Part shown: piece after piece, positions 45,814 through 55,498 of the stretch
Position numbering within the stretch: position 1 is the stretch's first letter
Layout: each line of letters opens with the position of its first letter
From: Cladophialophora immunda
Taxonomy: Eukaryota > Ascomycota > Eurotiomycetes > Chaetothyriales > Herpotrichiellaceae
DNA: 64,000 bases
Direction: 5' to 3'
Assembly (NCBI RefSeq): GCF_000835495.1
Contig: NW_015622545.1
Span: 1 to 64,000, forward strand
Translations under genes and position numbers: made by a program
Notes under the pieces: generated by a model
What the model was told of the DNA's origin: nothing
Databases searched by the model: none
What the model saw: only the letters and a program-made list of their open reading frames with translations

Positions 45814-47418
45814 TTTGGAGGCAAGTGAGATGGACGGAAGCGAATGAGCAGGTAGTAGGCAATGCGGGCATTAGGTGGACAAAGAAAACAATGCACCAGA
45901 TATATATAGTGCGCAAGGGACGAAAAATCCACATTGAACCTTACTCAAGACCATGCCTCGGTCTCACGCTCAACAGCGCCATCGTCATTGCATGCAGGAT
46001 GATGCGAGCAACTTGACAGAAGATGTCTGGGTCTTGCCAGTAATTGCATGTCCAATACGCACGGATCTGTTAGGTGCGTCGGACAAAATTCGTTGCTATT
46101 ATCATTTCGACCACAGACAACGACATTCTGGAGCCTCAATTGGACGATAAGGAACCTGTGATAAGGCTCTTATTGACTTGGTGTATGATATGAAGACTCT
46201 GAAAATGCCAACAGAGACCACGATGGTAAATTGACAATCGCGATGGCAAATGACGTGACTGACTCTCCCAAGTAGATGAGGGTCTAGACTCACTGCAGCC
46301 CGACGGCGCGTCCTAGAGTGGGAGAATGTGAGTAGATTGAGGAGAGAGAAAGAGAGAGGGAACAAAAAGAACAAAAAGAAATCTGGGATTTGGCAATCAA
46401 CATGGTAAATGGCGTGCCTCGAGCCACACTTGCCAAATGCTTCGAACCATGCAACTCTCGTCGAAACAGAAAAGCGACTAAGGCAACCCTGGACGACGGC
46501 CCGTCAATTAGTCTTAGACGGAGCCAATTCCGTCACCCTTTGTTCGAGAGACCTGCATGCCTTTTTGCATCCACCACGGGGCAGCGGAGTGTCTCGATCT
46601 TCTGAGGGAGGACTGGATGTTGGTCTAAAACGGTCATGTGGAAGAGTTCTCGATATAATTGGCTTCCTCTAGACTGAAGCGTGGAAAGGCCCAATTCTCC
46701 CTTTCGTGTATTGTTCAGATCGAGTAGTCGCTCCTGTCGAGACCTGGCACCTTTCACGGGGAATGGATCGTCAGTGGGAGCTTCATGTGCCGGCTCGGAT
46801 GGCAATGAATAAACACCAGAGCCCACAAGGGAGATACACGTGGCAAAGACAACGGGCGTATGAAATCTCGCTCAGCCAACCTGCGCCCCTACTTTATCGG
46901 AGGGGGAGGACAGGAGGTGCCGCCAAGAGAGAAAGAATCATTGAACGTTAGAAGCTCTGCGGCAATCTCCAAGTGAGACTGGGCAAGCGGAAGGACGCAG
47001 CATAGCTGGATTGGGGCCTCCTGCTGACAAGGCTTCCAGTATGTCTTGGGAACAAAGCGCTTCGGATGTTGAATTTTTGAACACACAAACAGAAAAATCA
47101 TCGAACTGTTTGGCAAAATATCCAAATATCTTCCAGTGGACACATAGTTCGTCAGAGTGTAGGCTGTTGAATTTTTCACAATCTGAGGCGGCTTTGTAGC
47201 AATGCTCAAAGAGAGGTACATAGGAGGATACGATGTCGTGGCACGAGGTCAGGTAGAAGGATAAAGCAGCGACGATAATGAGTCTCTGTGATTGGCTGAG
47301 AGGTATTGGGCAGCTAAACCACTTTAGGTAGCGTGAATGCGCGAGGAGAAGACGCGGCGCAACTTGTTCTCACTTTTGCATCGTTCAATCCTTCAATACA
47401 GCTTGAGAAGTTTACAAC
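45814..47418. promoter_or_regulatory. Divergent upstream region of the MFS gene and CBC2
   Basis: 1.6 kb without a recognisable gene. It contains a purine-rich simple stretch at 46340-46380 (GAGAGAAAG and AACAAAAAG repeats). Confidence 0.45.
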
Positions 47419-48043
47419 ATGTCTACGGTCGAGAGACTAGACAGGCCCAGTACATACTACTCCGCAAGGGTAAGTCTCTCCCACATATAATGATGCAAGA
47501 TCTGAGCTGATGCCCTGTGAAGAAGAAGCGGAAGTACGGTCGAGATCAGCCTGAAGATGGCGACAAGCAAGCAGAACAAGACGACCTACTGAAAGATGCC
47601 ACCACCCTCTACGTGGGGAATTTGTTCGTCCTCTGAGTGATTTTTTTTCTGGACGTTGAAGCTGAATGTTGCGCAGGTCATTTTACACCACTGAGGAGCA
47701 GATCCACGAGCTGTTCTCGAAGTGCGGCGAAATTAAACGTCTCATCATGGGCTTGGACCGTTTCCAGAAGACGCCCTGCGGCTTTTGCTTTGTGGAGTAT
47801 TACACACATCAAGAGGCACTGGATTGTATGAAGTACATCGGTGGCACCAAGCTCGACGAACGCGTCATCAGAACCGACCTCGATGCCGGATTTCAAGAGG
47901 GCAGACAGTACGGCCGCGGCAAATCAGGTGGGCAGGTCAGGGACGAATACCGAGACGAATTCGACCCTGGAAGAGGAGGCTATGGTCGGGCGATTGACGC
48001 AGAAAGAAAGAAGGAGGAAGAAGAATATGGTGGGGGCAGATGA
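47419..48043 (+). CDS. CBC2: Nuclear cap-binding complex small subunit (CBP20)
   Basis: The model is join(47419..47469, 47523..47623, 47677..48043), 172 aa. One RRM: RNP2 is LYVGNLSFY, restored across intron 2, and RNP1 is GFCFVEYY. The N-terminal tail includes STYYSARK, whose Tyr residues stack on the m7G cap, and the C-terminal tail ([38 protein letters not shown]) is the conserved CBP20 extension that folds over the cap. With CBP80 it binds capped nuclear RNA for splicing and export. The acceptor of intron 1 could be GAAG at 47522 or three bases later, changing one Lys. It ends 45 bp before the convergent SNO1 stop. Confidence 0.95.
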
Positions 48044-48088
48044 TGAACCTCTCCAATATGTGCGGGACCTCTATCCAAAGTGCTGGGC

Positions 48089-48976
48089 TCATGAAACTCC
48101 GTTTGCCGTACCGACCGCATCCAAGACTTGCCTTAGCCACCAAACATGGATCCGGATATCTGAGGTCAATTCAGGGTGGAAGCTGGTACCGAAGACATTG
48201 CCTTGCTTGACGGCAATGATATCTCCCACTTCCTCACCAGCGTGTACTTCAGGCCCCATGCCAGCTGCCTTCTTCAAGCGACCAGGCAACTTTCCCATGA
48301 TATCAACATGAGAGCTCATGGCCTGGCGGGCGTGGTCATCTTTGGCCGATTTGTATGGGGCAACGACCGTCTCGGCCAGTTGTTGTTCGCCCTTCTGGAT
48401 TCCTTCCACATTGGGAAGGATCTTTTCGACAACGGGAGCGCGAATGAAGACGCCGGGAAAGGGCGTCTTGTCGACTGCGCCATTGTTTTGCAAGAAGGGC
48501 AAGTCAAGATCGGCTTGGAAGCTTTCTACCTGTCGTCCAAAATGATTTCGGTTCACCCGTACATCCAGGCCCCCAATCAAGTCCTGGCCGCCTTTCTTAG
48601 TAGCATTAGCCGCCTCAGCGAGCAGAATCAAGCCGGCGCAGGTTCCCCAAGTTGGTTTACGGTTGACTCTGGCGAGGATATGAGTCAGTCATCATATCGG
48701 CATCTGGGGAGATAAGAGGTGTTAGTCTCACTTGACGAATTCCCTCAACGGTTCCAGCAGACCGGACTGAGCGGCGACGAGGGAAATGGTCGTACTTTCG
48801 CCGCCCGGGATGATCAAGGCATCACAACGAGCCAAGTCTTTGGCGTTTCTGACTTCTGTAAACTCGAAAGAAGCCGCAGTGTCCTCGCGGCGCAAGTAAT
48901 CCGCCGCTCTTTGCAGCAGGACCAGATGTTCTAAAAAGGCGCCTTGCAGGGCCAGCACGCCGACGGTGATTGTCAT
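48089..48976 (-). CDS. SNO1: Pyridoxal 5'-phosphate synthase glutaminase subunit (PdxT/SNO)
   Basis: The model is complement(join(48089..48668, 48732..48976)), 274 aa. This class I glutamine amidotransferase hydrolyses glutamine and passes ammonia to the Snz/PdxS subunit for direct PLP synthesis. Evidence: VGVLALQGAFLEH at the start, LIIPGGESTTI, the nucleophile Cys in WGTCAGLILLAE, VRVNRNHFGRQ, and the His-Glu pair in SFHPELTSD. The length exceeds bacterial PdxT (about 190-200 aa) because of an insert around residues 160-200, also seen in fungal proteins. The 63-nt intron joins REFVK-VNRKPTWG in frame. It is convergent with CBC2 and divergent from the PPTase gene; the partner SNZ subunit is not in this window. 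Confidence 0.94.
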
Positions 48977-49891
48977 TGACACCTCATGTACGAGGGAGCG
49001 GGAGTCGACGGAGAGAGCGAGAGGACGAGATATCGAGAGGCAGGCGATATGGGAGATATGAAGCGGGTGGAACAGGCGTCTGGACGATAGGAGCAGCGAA
49101 TAATATGATGGTCTTCTCGCCGTAGTCCGCTGCCAGTCATGTTCGTATGGGAAAAATTCAACGATGATTCCGCCCGGCGGTGGCTGCGGTGGCTTCCTGT
49201 GCCTGCGCCCTTTGATTGGGCATCTTCCTCGTTCGCCGACTCCTCGACTTTTTCTCCTGCTGCAAACACCTGAACTGCATCTCGGCATCACTCTTCCATC
49301 GATCCTTCATGCCTCCGATCCAATAAGAGACTTCTCTCATCTCCATCTGGCAGCCCTCAGGCCCTCGAGGCAGTGAAACCCATCAGCCTTGTGGAACCCT
49401 CTGATCTGGACACCTCTGAACCCTCCGTCCACCGCGCTGTTGATCCCCCCTTCGGCCTATTGCTAAATTAAGACTTGTCTCCTGAATACTGTCAAATATC
49501 TCTTCTCTGTCATTCATTCTCTTATTCTTTTTTTCTATATCATAGACCCATAGATTCAGTTGATCCACTAATCAGCCCTGATAGACCCTCCCATCCGACT
49601 CTATCCTCACAATTCTATTATCACCTCCAGCCGACCACCGCAAGGTCTACCAGTTCGGAAATTGACTGAATGTCTCGCGAGACCTCTCCTCGGCGAATGG
49701 AAATACTGTCACCGGTAGTATATTCTTGAGCACCTACTGTTTCGCGTCTTTGTGATTGTAAGAGGAGGTGCGGGTTCTGCTGCTTGCGGCTCACAGCACC
49801 GAGCACATCGCCATTGTCGACCCCTGTTCCAATACACGAGCCGACAGCTGCTTGATATCGCCTACAGGAGGAACGTGACAGCCCTCACACA
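48977..49891. promoter_or_regulatory. Divergent promoter of SNO1 and the PPTase gene
   Basis: A 915-bp region, pyrimidine-rich on the plus strand around 49180-49550. No gene recognised. Confidence 0.45.
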
Positions 49892-51682
49892 ATGTCGCCG
49901 CATTGTCCCGCGAACTTCACCACCACCATAAACCGTTGGTACATCGATACCCGGCCATATGTGCCCCAACCACACAATCCCAAGTCGCTCCACTCCCTCC
50001 CTTTGCTCTCGACCTTACAGCATTCCGATGAAGAAGCCATTACTAGGTTTATCCGCCCCGCTGACCGATTCATGTCCCTTGCAAGCGCCCTGCTAAAGTA
50101 CACCTTCATCCACCGCCGCGCGAAGATCCCCTGGTCTGAGGTCCAGATCTCACGAACACCAGCACCTCATCGACGTCCGTATTGGGAACCGCCCGAGAAC
50201 TGGTCCACCACTGACATTTACGACGACAGTGACCCTACTGAAGAAGAGTCTCGCCCGATAAGAGGCCTTGAATTCAATGTCTCTCACCAAGCCGGCCTCG
50301 TCACCATCGTCGGGTGCTCTACACCCACCCCCCAGCTTCCTTCATCTGTCATTCCGAACCCTGGTCCGCTCTCACCCACAGTTCTAGATTCTCTGGCGCA
50401 AATAGATCTCTCTAGCCATCCAACATGCACAGCTTTTGAACATCCTGATCTCGTCCGCCTAGGAGTGGATATAGCCTGCACAAATGAAGACAAGCGCACC
50501 CCCAAGGATCTCACCACACAGTCCAAATTCGACGAGTGGATCGAAATTTTCGCCGAGATGTTCTCTGACCGCGAGAGACGCCACATGCGTCAAATGCCGA
50601 TCCACATCCCCATCAAAGAGCGCGAGGAAGGCGAGTGGGGAAGTGATTCGAGCTCGTCGTCGGCTGCTTCCTCGCCGACAGACGGACCCGGCGGTGGAAA
50701 CACCAAGTTCTTCCAGAATCATGAGGCCAGGATCATCAATATGAAGTTGCGCCGGTTTTATGCGTATTGGAGCCTGAAGGAGGCGTATATTAAGATGGTG
50801 GGCGAAGGACTGCTGGCGAGTTGGTTGAGAGAACTCGAATTCCTTGATGTACATGCTCCTCCGCCTCCACCATTGCCCAAGCATGATGGGCCCCCGTCCA
50901 CCGCCTCGAGTTACCAGCCAAAGAACAGCAGTAACACACACAGCATTATAGAGTCACAAGGCATGCCCCTTCCTGCATCTGCCGATATATATGCGCACAG
51001 GAAATCCCTGGCGAATGTTCCTTCTGTACCACCGGTCGACACATCTATTCCGAGTGGTGGGCGTGCAGCGGCACCCCCAGACATGTACGCTAAGCGCGAA
51101 TCTGTTGAGAGCATTCTCCCACCTCCCGGCTCATCCTCCGACACGCACCGTCGAAAATCCTCGGTTCCTGCTGCCGACATGTATGCGCAGAGAAAAGCAT
51201 CCTTCGCCTCCCCGTTGGAGGGCAAACCCAGAAAGCTCTCCATACCTGCAACCACAATAGCCCCGTCCCATTCTCACGCGCGCAACCGTTCACACGATTA
51301 CCTCTCTCCCTTCGCAGACTCCCCCAGCACCCCTTCCCTTCTTGAACCACACTTCCCGGCGCCTTCATCGCCCAACGGCAGCGGCACGGGACATCATCCT
51401 TCCCCTGTTGAAACCGCCAAGTGGACACCCCCGCAGCAAGCTGAAAGGGGCATGACCACGCTGCTCCGCGGCAAGCGGGTCGAAGACGTACAGATCGAGC
51501 TTGTGGCGTATGACCAGGACTTCATGATCGCCACAGCCACGAGAGGCGTCAAGGAAAGACCGATATCGGGTGGCGATGGCGGTGCTGGCTGGGGTGAAGG
51601 GAGTGGATGGTGGTTGAGGTTGGACATTGAGCAGGATATTAGACCCTGTGCCGAGGGCTGGTGTAGCTGTTTAGAAGAGTAG
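49892..51682 (+). CDS. 4'-phosphopantetheinyl transferase with a large low-complexity insert
   Basis: A single exon of 596 aa. The Sfp-type fold is shown by RFMSLASALLKYTFIHRRAK near the start, LEFNVSHQAGLVTIVG, LGVDIACT (metal-binding Asp; about residue 192) and WSLKEAYIKMVGEG (WxxKEA-x2-K; about residue 293). The enzyme moves phosphopantetheine from CoA to carrier proteins of fatty acid, polyketide, nonribosomal peptide and lysine (Lys2) synthesis, and fungi of this group usually have one broad enzyme (NpgA). NpgA is about 340 aa; here roughly residues 320-520 are a Pro/Ser-rich insert with three DxYAxRxS-like repeats. The fold resumes at VEDVQIELVAYDQDFMIATA. A second Ser-rich insert (GSDSSSSSAASS) lies just before the WSLKEA helix. 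Confidence 0.92.
   Translation: MSPHCPANFTTTINRWYIDTRPYVPQPHNPKSLHSLPLLSTLQHSDEEAITRFIRPADRFMSLASALLKYTFIHRRAKIPWSEVQISRTPAPHRRPYWEPPENWSTTDIYDDSDPTEEESRPIRGLEFNVSHQAGLVTIVGCSTPTPQLPSSVIPNPGPLSPTVLDSLAQIDLSSHPTCTAFEHPDLVRLGVDIACTNEDKRTPKDLTTQSKFDEWIEIFAEMFSDRERRHMRQMPIHIPIKEREEGEWGSDSSSSSAASSPTDGPGGGNTKFFQNHEARIINMKLRRFYAYWSLKEAYIKMVGEGLLASWLRELEFLDVHAPPPPPLPKHDGPPSTASSYQPKNSSNTHSIIESQGMPLPASADIYAHRKSLANVPSVPPVDTSIPSGGRAAAPPDMYAKRESVESILPPPGSSSDTHRRKSSVPAADMYAQRKASFASPLEGKPRKLSIPATTIAPSHSHARNRSHDYLSPFADSPSTPSLLEPHFPAPSSPNGSGTGHHPSPVETAKWTPPQQAERGMTTLLRGKRVEDVQIELVAYDQDFMIATATRGVKERPISGGDGGAGWGEGSGWWLRLDIEQDIRPCAEGWCSCLEE
50985..51200 (+). repeat. Three degenerate DxYAxRxS repeats in the PPTase insert
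   Basis: SADIYAHRKSLA, PPDMYAKRESVE and AADMYAQRKAS occur at about 95-bp intervals. The shared core is Asp-x-Tyr-Ala-x-Arg-x-Ser/Ala. They could be short linear binding or phosphorylation motifs. Confidence 0.6.
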
Positions 51683-51836
51683 AACTCAGATTGAGCATTT
51701 CCCTTTCCTCCGTGTTCAAAGAAAGAGAAAAGGGAAGAGCAAAACGGGCAGACACAATGATGATGATGATTCGTTCTTCTATGCATTCATTTCTTCTTGA
51801 TTAGCAGCCCGACCCCGTCCCCTTTCTGCTTCATGC

Positions 51837-53438
51837 TCACGGAACCATCTCCGCCTTGACCTGAGACGCAAAAAACCCGGGTTGCCCAATGCCCTCTTGA
51901 CCGAGCATCTCTTGGCCCAGCTGATTGAGCGCGTCGAGAAACGCCGGGATGAACGTCCCCGGCCCGCTGCAGTATTCGCCAGCCGACTCGGCGGCGAGTT
52001 CGAAATGCAGGATGCCCGCGAGGGCGGCGAGGAACTTGTCCTCGGGGTGCACGGCCAGGTAGCTCGCGATGACGGCGCCCAGGGCGCATCCCGACCCGGT
52101 GATCTTGCCCAGCCAGCGCGAGCCGTTGTGGATCGCGACCGTGCGCGTCCCGTCGGACAGGTAGTCGGTCTTGCCCGTCATGAGGACGACGCAGTGCTCG
52201 CGCCGCGCCAGCGTCTTGACCAGCTGGGCCTTCTGCTCGGGGCTCGAGTTCGAGGGGCCCGCGTCCACCCCACGCTGCTGGCCCGTCGACGTACCCGCGA
52301 CGGCGCCGATCTCGCCCTCGTTGCCCTTGATGACGCTGAAGAAGCCCGCCGCGAGGAGCGTCTCGATCGCCGCGCGCCGCACGCCCGTCGCCCCGCCGCC
52401 GACCGGGTCGAACAGGATCGGCGCCCCCACGGCGTTGTACGCTCTCATGCCCGCGATGTAGGCGTCCAGCTTGTCCGGCGTGACCGTGCCCATGTTGATA
52501 ACCAGCGCGCCGCCCAGTCGCGCCAGGTCCGCCGCCTCGGGCCCGTTCTCCGACATGATCGGCGACGAGCCCGTGCCCAGGCACACGTTGGCCACGAAGT
52601 TCTGCACCACCGTGTTGGTCATGTTGTGGCAGATGACGCCGGACGCAACGTGGGCCCGGATGATGTTGGGCGTGTGGCTGATGAGGAGTTTCAGGTCGGT
52701 GGTCGGCGGTATCTGCGGGGGGACAGCCGTGTAGAACTTCTCCGGCGCCGATTTGATCAGGTCGAGAAGCGTTCTCGCCGACCTGTGCGGCTCGAGCGAG
52801 GCCATGATGGCGCTGACCACGGCGATCCCGTTCAGGCGGTTCGAGTCCGACGCAGACTGATGCAGGACTCGCTGGACGTTGGAGGCGTTGATGCTGCCGA
52901 TGGCCACGCAGGGGATCGTCTTCGCCGTACCCGTGTCACAGGCGGCCAGAATCTGCTGGAGGCCCCTGGTCCCGATGATGTGCTTTGTGTCCGTCTTGGT
53001 GGGCGTAGCGAACGTGGTACCAATGCCCAGGTAGTCGGCGCCGTCCTTGATGGCCCTGTCGGCCTCGCCGGGCGACGAGGCTGTGACCCCTATGATGGCG
53101 TCGGAGCCCAGGAGCTGCCTGGCGCGGGCCACGTCCATGTCGTCCTGGCCGATGTGGACTCCTTCGGCGCCGACGGCCAGGCACACGTCGACGCGATCGT
53201 TGATCAGAAGCGGCACGCCGTGTTTTCGGGTGATGGCGTGCAGTTTCGCGGCGACGTCGACCATGGCCCCCGTGTCGGCGTGCTTCTCTCGGTACTGCAC
53301 CACGCCCACGCCACCCTGGATCGCTTCATCGACGATGTGCAGCAAGTCCTTGTCCCCCAGGATGGCCGGCGTGGAGTCCGTGACCAGGTACAGCGACCAA
53401 TCTATAGAGCGGCATTTTGGATTTGGTGTTCGTGACAT
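51837..53438 (-). CDS. THI6: Bifunctional thiamine-phosphate synthase / hydroxyethylthiazole kinase
   Basis: A single exon of 533 aa. The N-terminal half is thiamine-phosphate pyrophosphorylase: SLYLVTDSTPAILG, GVGVVQYREKHADTG, INDRVDVCLAVGAEGVHIGQ and GIGTTFATPTKTDT. The C-terminal half is thiazole kinase (ThiM fold): QNFVANVCLGTGSSPIMSE, GAPILFDPVGGGATGVRR, FFSVIKGNEGEIGAV and ITGSGCALGAVIASYLA. Together they phosphorylate the thiazole and couple it to HMP pyrophosphate. This is the normal fungal fusion. ATG 53438 starts just before the synthase domain; a longer frame upstream (to 53723) is probably untranslated. I searched the upstream sequence for a TPP riboswitch core (CTGAGA with a downstream partner) and did not find one. 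Third positions are strongly G/C. The gene is convergent with the PPTase gene, 154 bp apart. Confidence 0.95.
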   Translation of the reverse strand: MSRTPNPKCRSIDWSLYLVTDSTPAILGDKDLLHIVDEAIQGGVGVVQYREKHADTGAMVDVAAKLHAITRKHGVPLLINDRVDVCLAVGAEGVHIGQDDMDVARARQLLGSDAIIGVTASSPGEADRAIKDGADYLGIGTTFATPTKTDTKHIIGTRGLQQILAACDTGTAKTIPCVAIGSINASNVQRVLHQSASDSNRLNGIAVVSAIMASLEPHRSARTLLDLIKSAPEKFYTAVPPQIPPTTDLKLLISHTPNIIRAHVASGVICHNMTNTVVQNFVANVCLGTGSSPIMSENGPEAADLARLGGALVINMGTVTPDKLDAYIAGMRAYNAVGAPILFDPVGGGATGVRRAAIETLLAAGFFSVIKGNEGEIGAVAGTSTGQQRGVDAGPSNSSPEQKAQLVKTLARREHCVVLMTGKTDYLSDGTRTVAIHNGSRWLGKITGSGCALGAVIASYLAVHPEDKFLAALAGILHFELAAESAGEYCSGPGTFIPAFLDALNQLGQEMLGQEGIGQPGFFASQVKAEMVP

Positions 53439-55498
53439 GTCGCAACAGGATGCTTCTGCGTGCGCTCTGCTCTGAGGAGGGAGATAGAATGCTGTGTGCT
53501 CAAACCATTTCCAAGTGAGCGATCGGTGTTCGTTCGTCGTGGGGACTTTCGAGATGCAAGTCGAAATCCGTGTCGATGCGACTTGGGAGAGAAAAATTTC
53601 TCCAGGTTCAGTTTGGATGGTGGAGGCCGTTGGGGAAATTAAAAACCATTCGACTGTTTCCCTCCCCTTTGCGTCAATTGCTACTTGTTTGCTCTGTGGC
53701 TGCTCGACAAGACACGGGCACAAAGCAAACGCAATTAGAGGTATGATTGATGATCTATCGTGTCATTATCAGATGATCTGACCTCGAAGAGCTGACTAGA
53801 ACACCCCCTGCGCTCAAGCCAAGAGGCACAACAACGGAAAGCGTACAAGAATGAAGGCTAGCTTTGTGACGGGACTCGCCTCTACCTAGAGTGCTCTGGG
53901 GCTACAGACGAATACCATCTTCGCTATCAGCCTTACCCACGGTATCCAGACCAGGAAGAAGATGGAGGTGGACCTCAGGTGATGCGGTTACCAGGAGCTC
54001 TGAACTGCGCGAAAGCAATCAGTCAATGCGAAGCCGCAATCACCCGCAGCCTGCAACCGTTCAGACTGAAAGGACGGGGCGCTAGTGGCCTGCCTAATAT
54101 GCGTGGCAACGATGGATGCATGGCTCTCCCAAGGAAACACGAGCTCTTGGACGAGGCTATACCGCCAATCGGGGGTGGAAGTTGGCCACGGTCCAGGGAG
54201 GGTGGTTCTATTAGCTGGGAGAGGATATGCAGGTCCAAAGAAGGCACTGCATGGCTACTGATTTACTCCTGAGGGTACAGAGCCGTGACAGTGAGAGGTA
54301 AATACACATAGATGGAGGTATAAAGACTGCCTGTAGGCATATCTGAAGGGAGTCGTCTGTGCTCAGCCTTGCGGATTGACACATATCCTGACCCTGGGTG
54401 ACTTTTAGGCAGATAAAGCTGCCTCGGCTGGGCTCTAGGTAGGCCATCCGCCGTATCGATAGGGGGTCCAAGCCTATAACGCTCCCTGGGGGGCAACTGT
54501 AGGCGCTAATTCCTACCCCCCCCCCCAGCTACCCAGCAAGCCAGACGCCTCCGGGTAATCGTTACGGGCAGCCACAATGGATTGTTTATTATTATTATGT
54601 CGCATTATTATGCATCTCGGCTTCTCTCGCTCTCCATGTCCATCTCCAAATTCCATCGCACAAACCACTTGTCGCCCAGTCCAGCCATTCAAATCATTCA
54701 CATCATCCACTCCTCACCCGCCCAGCTCAGCCTCCGACTGTTTGGCCCCCCCGAGTGACAAAGTTACCTCCTGGTAAGCCGTGCTCCTGGTCCTTCACGG
54801 TGCTTCTCGGTGACTCTGGTTAACCACCCCTTCTAGCGCAGCCGAAGATCCTCCCGCCTAGTCCCTACCCCGAAGTAGCGCCTAGTCCCGCAAACAAGAA
54901 AGAATATTTCTCTTCGCCTCCTTCCTCGACTCTCTTCTCTTTTCTTTCTCATCATCATTACTTACTCTGTCCAGCGGTCGAGAATCTCTCGCTCTCGCCC
55001 AGGTATTCTCATCATCGGCCTCGTCCAAGATCATCCCAGCATTTCCATCGCCGTCGAGATCGGTTGCGTTCTCCAGCTCGGATTGTCCGATCCGCTGTTC
55101 CCATCAGCCCATCTACCGCAGAAGCCAACCGCCTCAGCAGTCACAGCGCAGGCATCGATTGTTCATGTATCGGACAGTCTTTCACACCTCCAAAACCAAA
55201 ACCAAGCAAAAGCTGGACATATTTCCGGCCAAACGACATCTTTGTCGCGTCGCAAGATCCTCATATGGTTGATACGTTGCCGGTGACCGTTTTCTTCATG
55301 TTATATTTCATTATTCAGTGGTGAAATCCACGCATGTCTGGTCAATTTGAAAGATTCGCACACATCCACACCCACGCCAACCACCACCACCTGCTTCTTG
55401 TGTCCGCTTGAGATATCAAGATCTTTGGTTCTTTCCAGTCATTTTTCCCCCCCAGAGAAATCCCCCAGGGAAAAAAAGAAAATTCAGCATCCCTCAAC
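53439..55498. promoter_or_regulatory. Divergent upstream region of THI6 and eIF5
   Basis: About 2 kb without a recognised gene. An 11-base C run is at 54516-54526. From about 54800 to 55498 the plus strand is CT-rich and contains small ATG-initiated frames; it probably is the eIF5 leader, perhaps with an untranslated intron. Confidence 0.5.
55165..55411 (+). other. Three small upstream ORFs in the presumed eIF5 leader
   Basis: ATG-initiated frames at 55165-55272 (35 codons), 55265-55324 (19 codons) and 55334-55411 (25 codons) all end before the eIF5 start at 55499. Their start contexts are poor (TTCATGT, ATATGGT, CGCATGT). Whether they are in the mature mRNA depends on the transcription start and any leader intron, which I cannot see. 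Confidence 0.4.

Noticed and set aside
51882..53435. 517-codon ORF opposite THI6
   Set aside because: Same cause: strong G/C third-position bias in THI6 removes antisense stops. The product is Arg/Asp/Ala/Val-rich with no domain.
48977..53438. Secondary-metabolite cluster around the phosphopantetheinyl transferase
   Set aside because: No PKS, NRPS, terpene or tailoring genes are nearby; neighbours are housekeeping vitamin and RNA genes.
53439..53900. TPP riboswitch upstream of THI6
   Set aside because: I looked for the CTGAGA core and its paired elements on the sense strand and did not find them.
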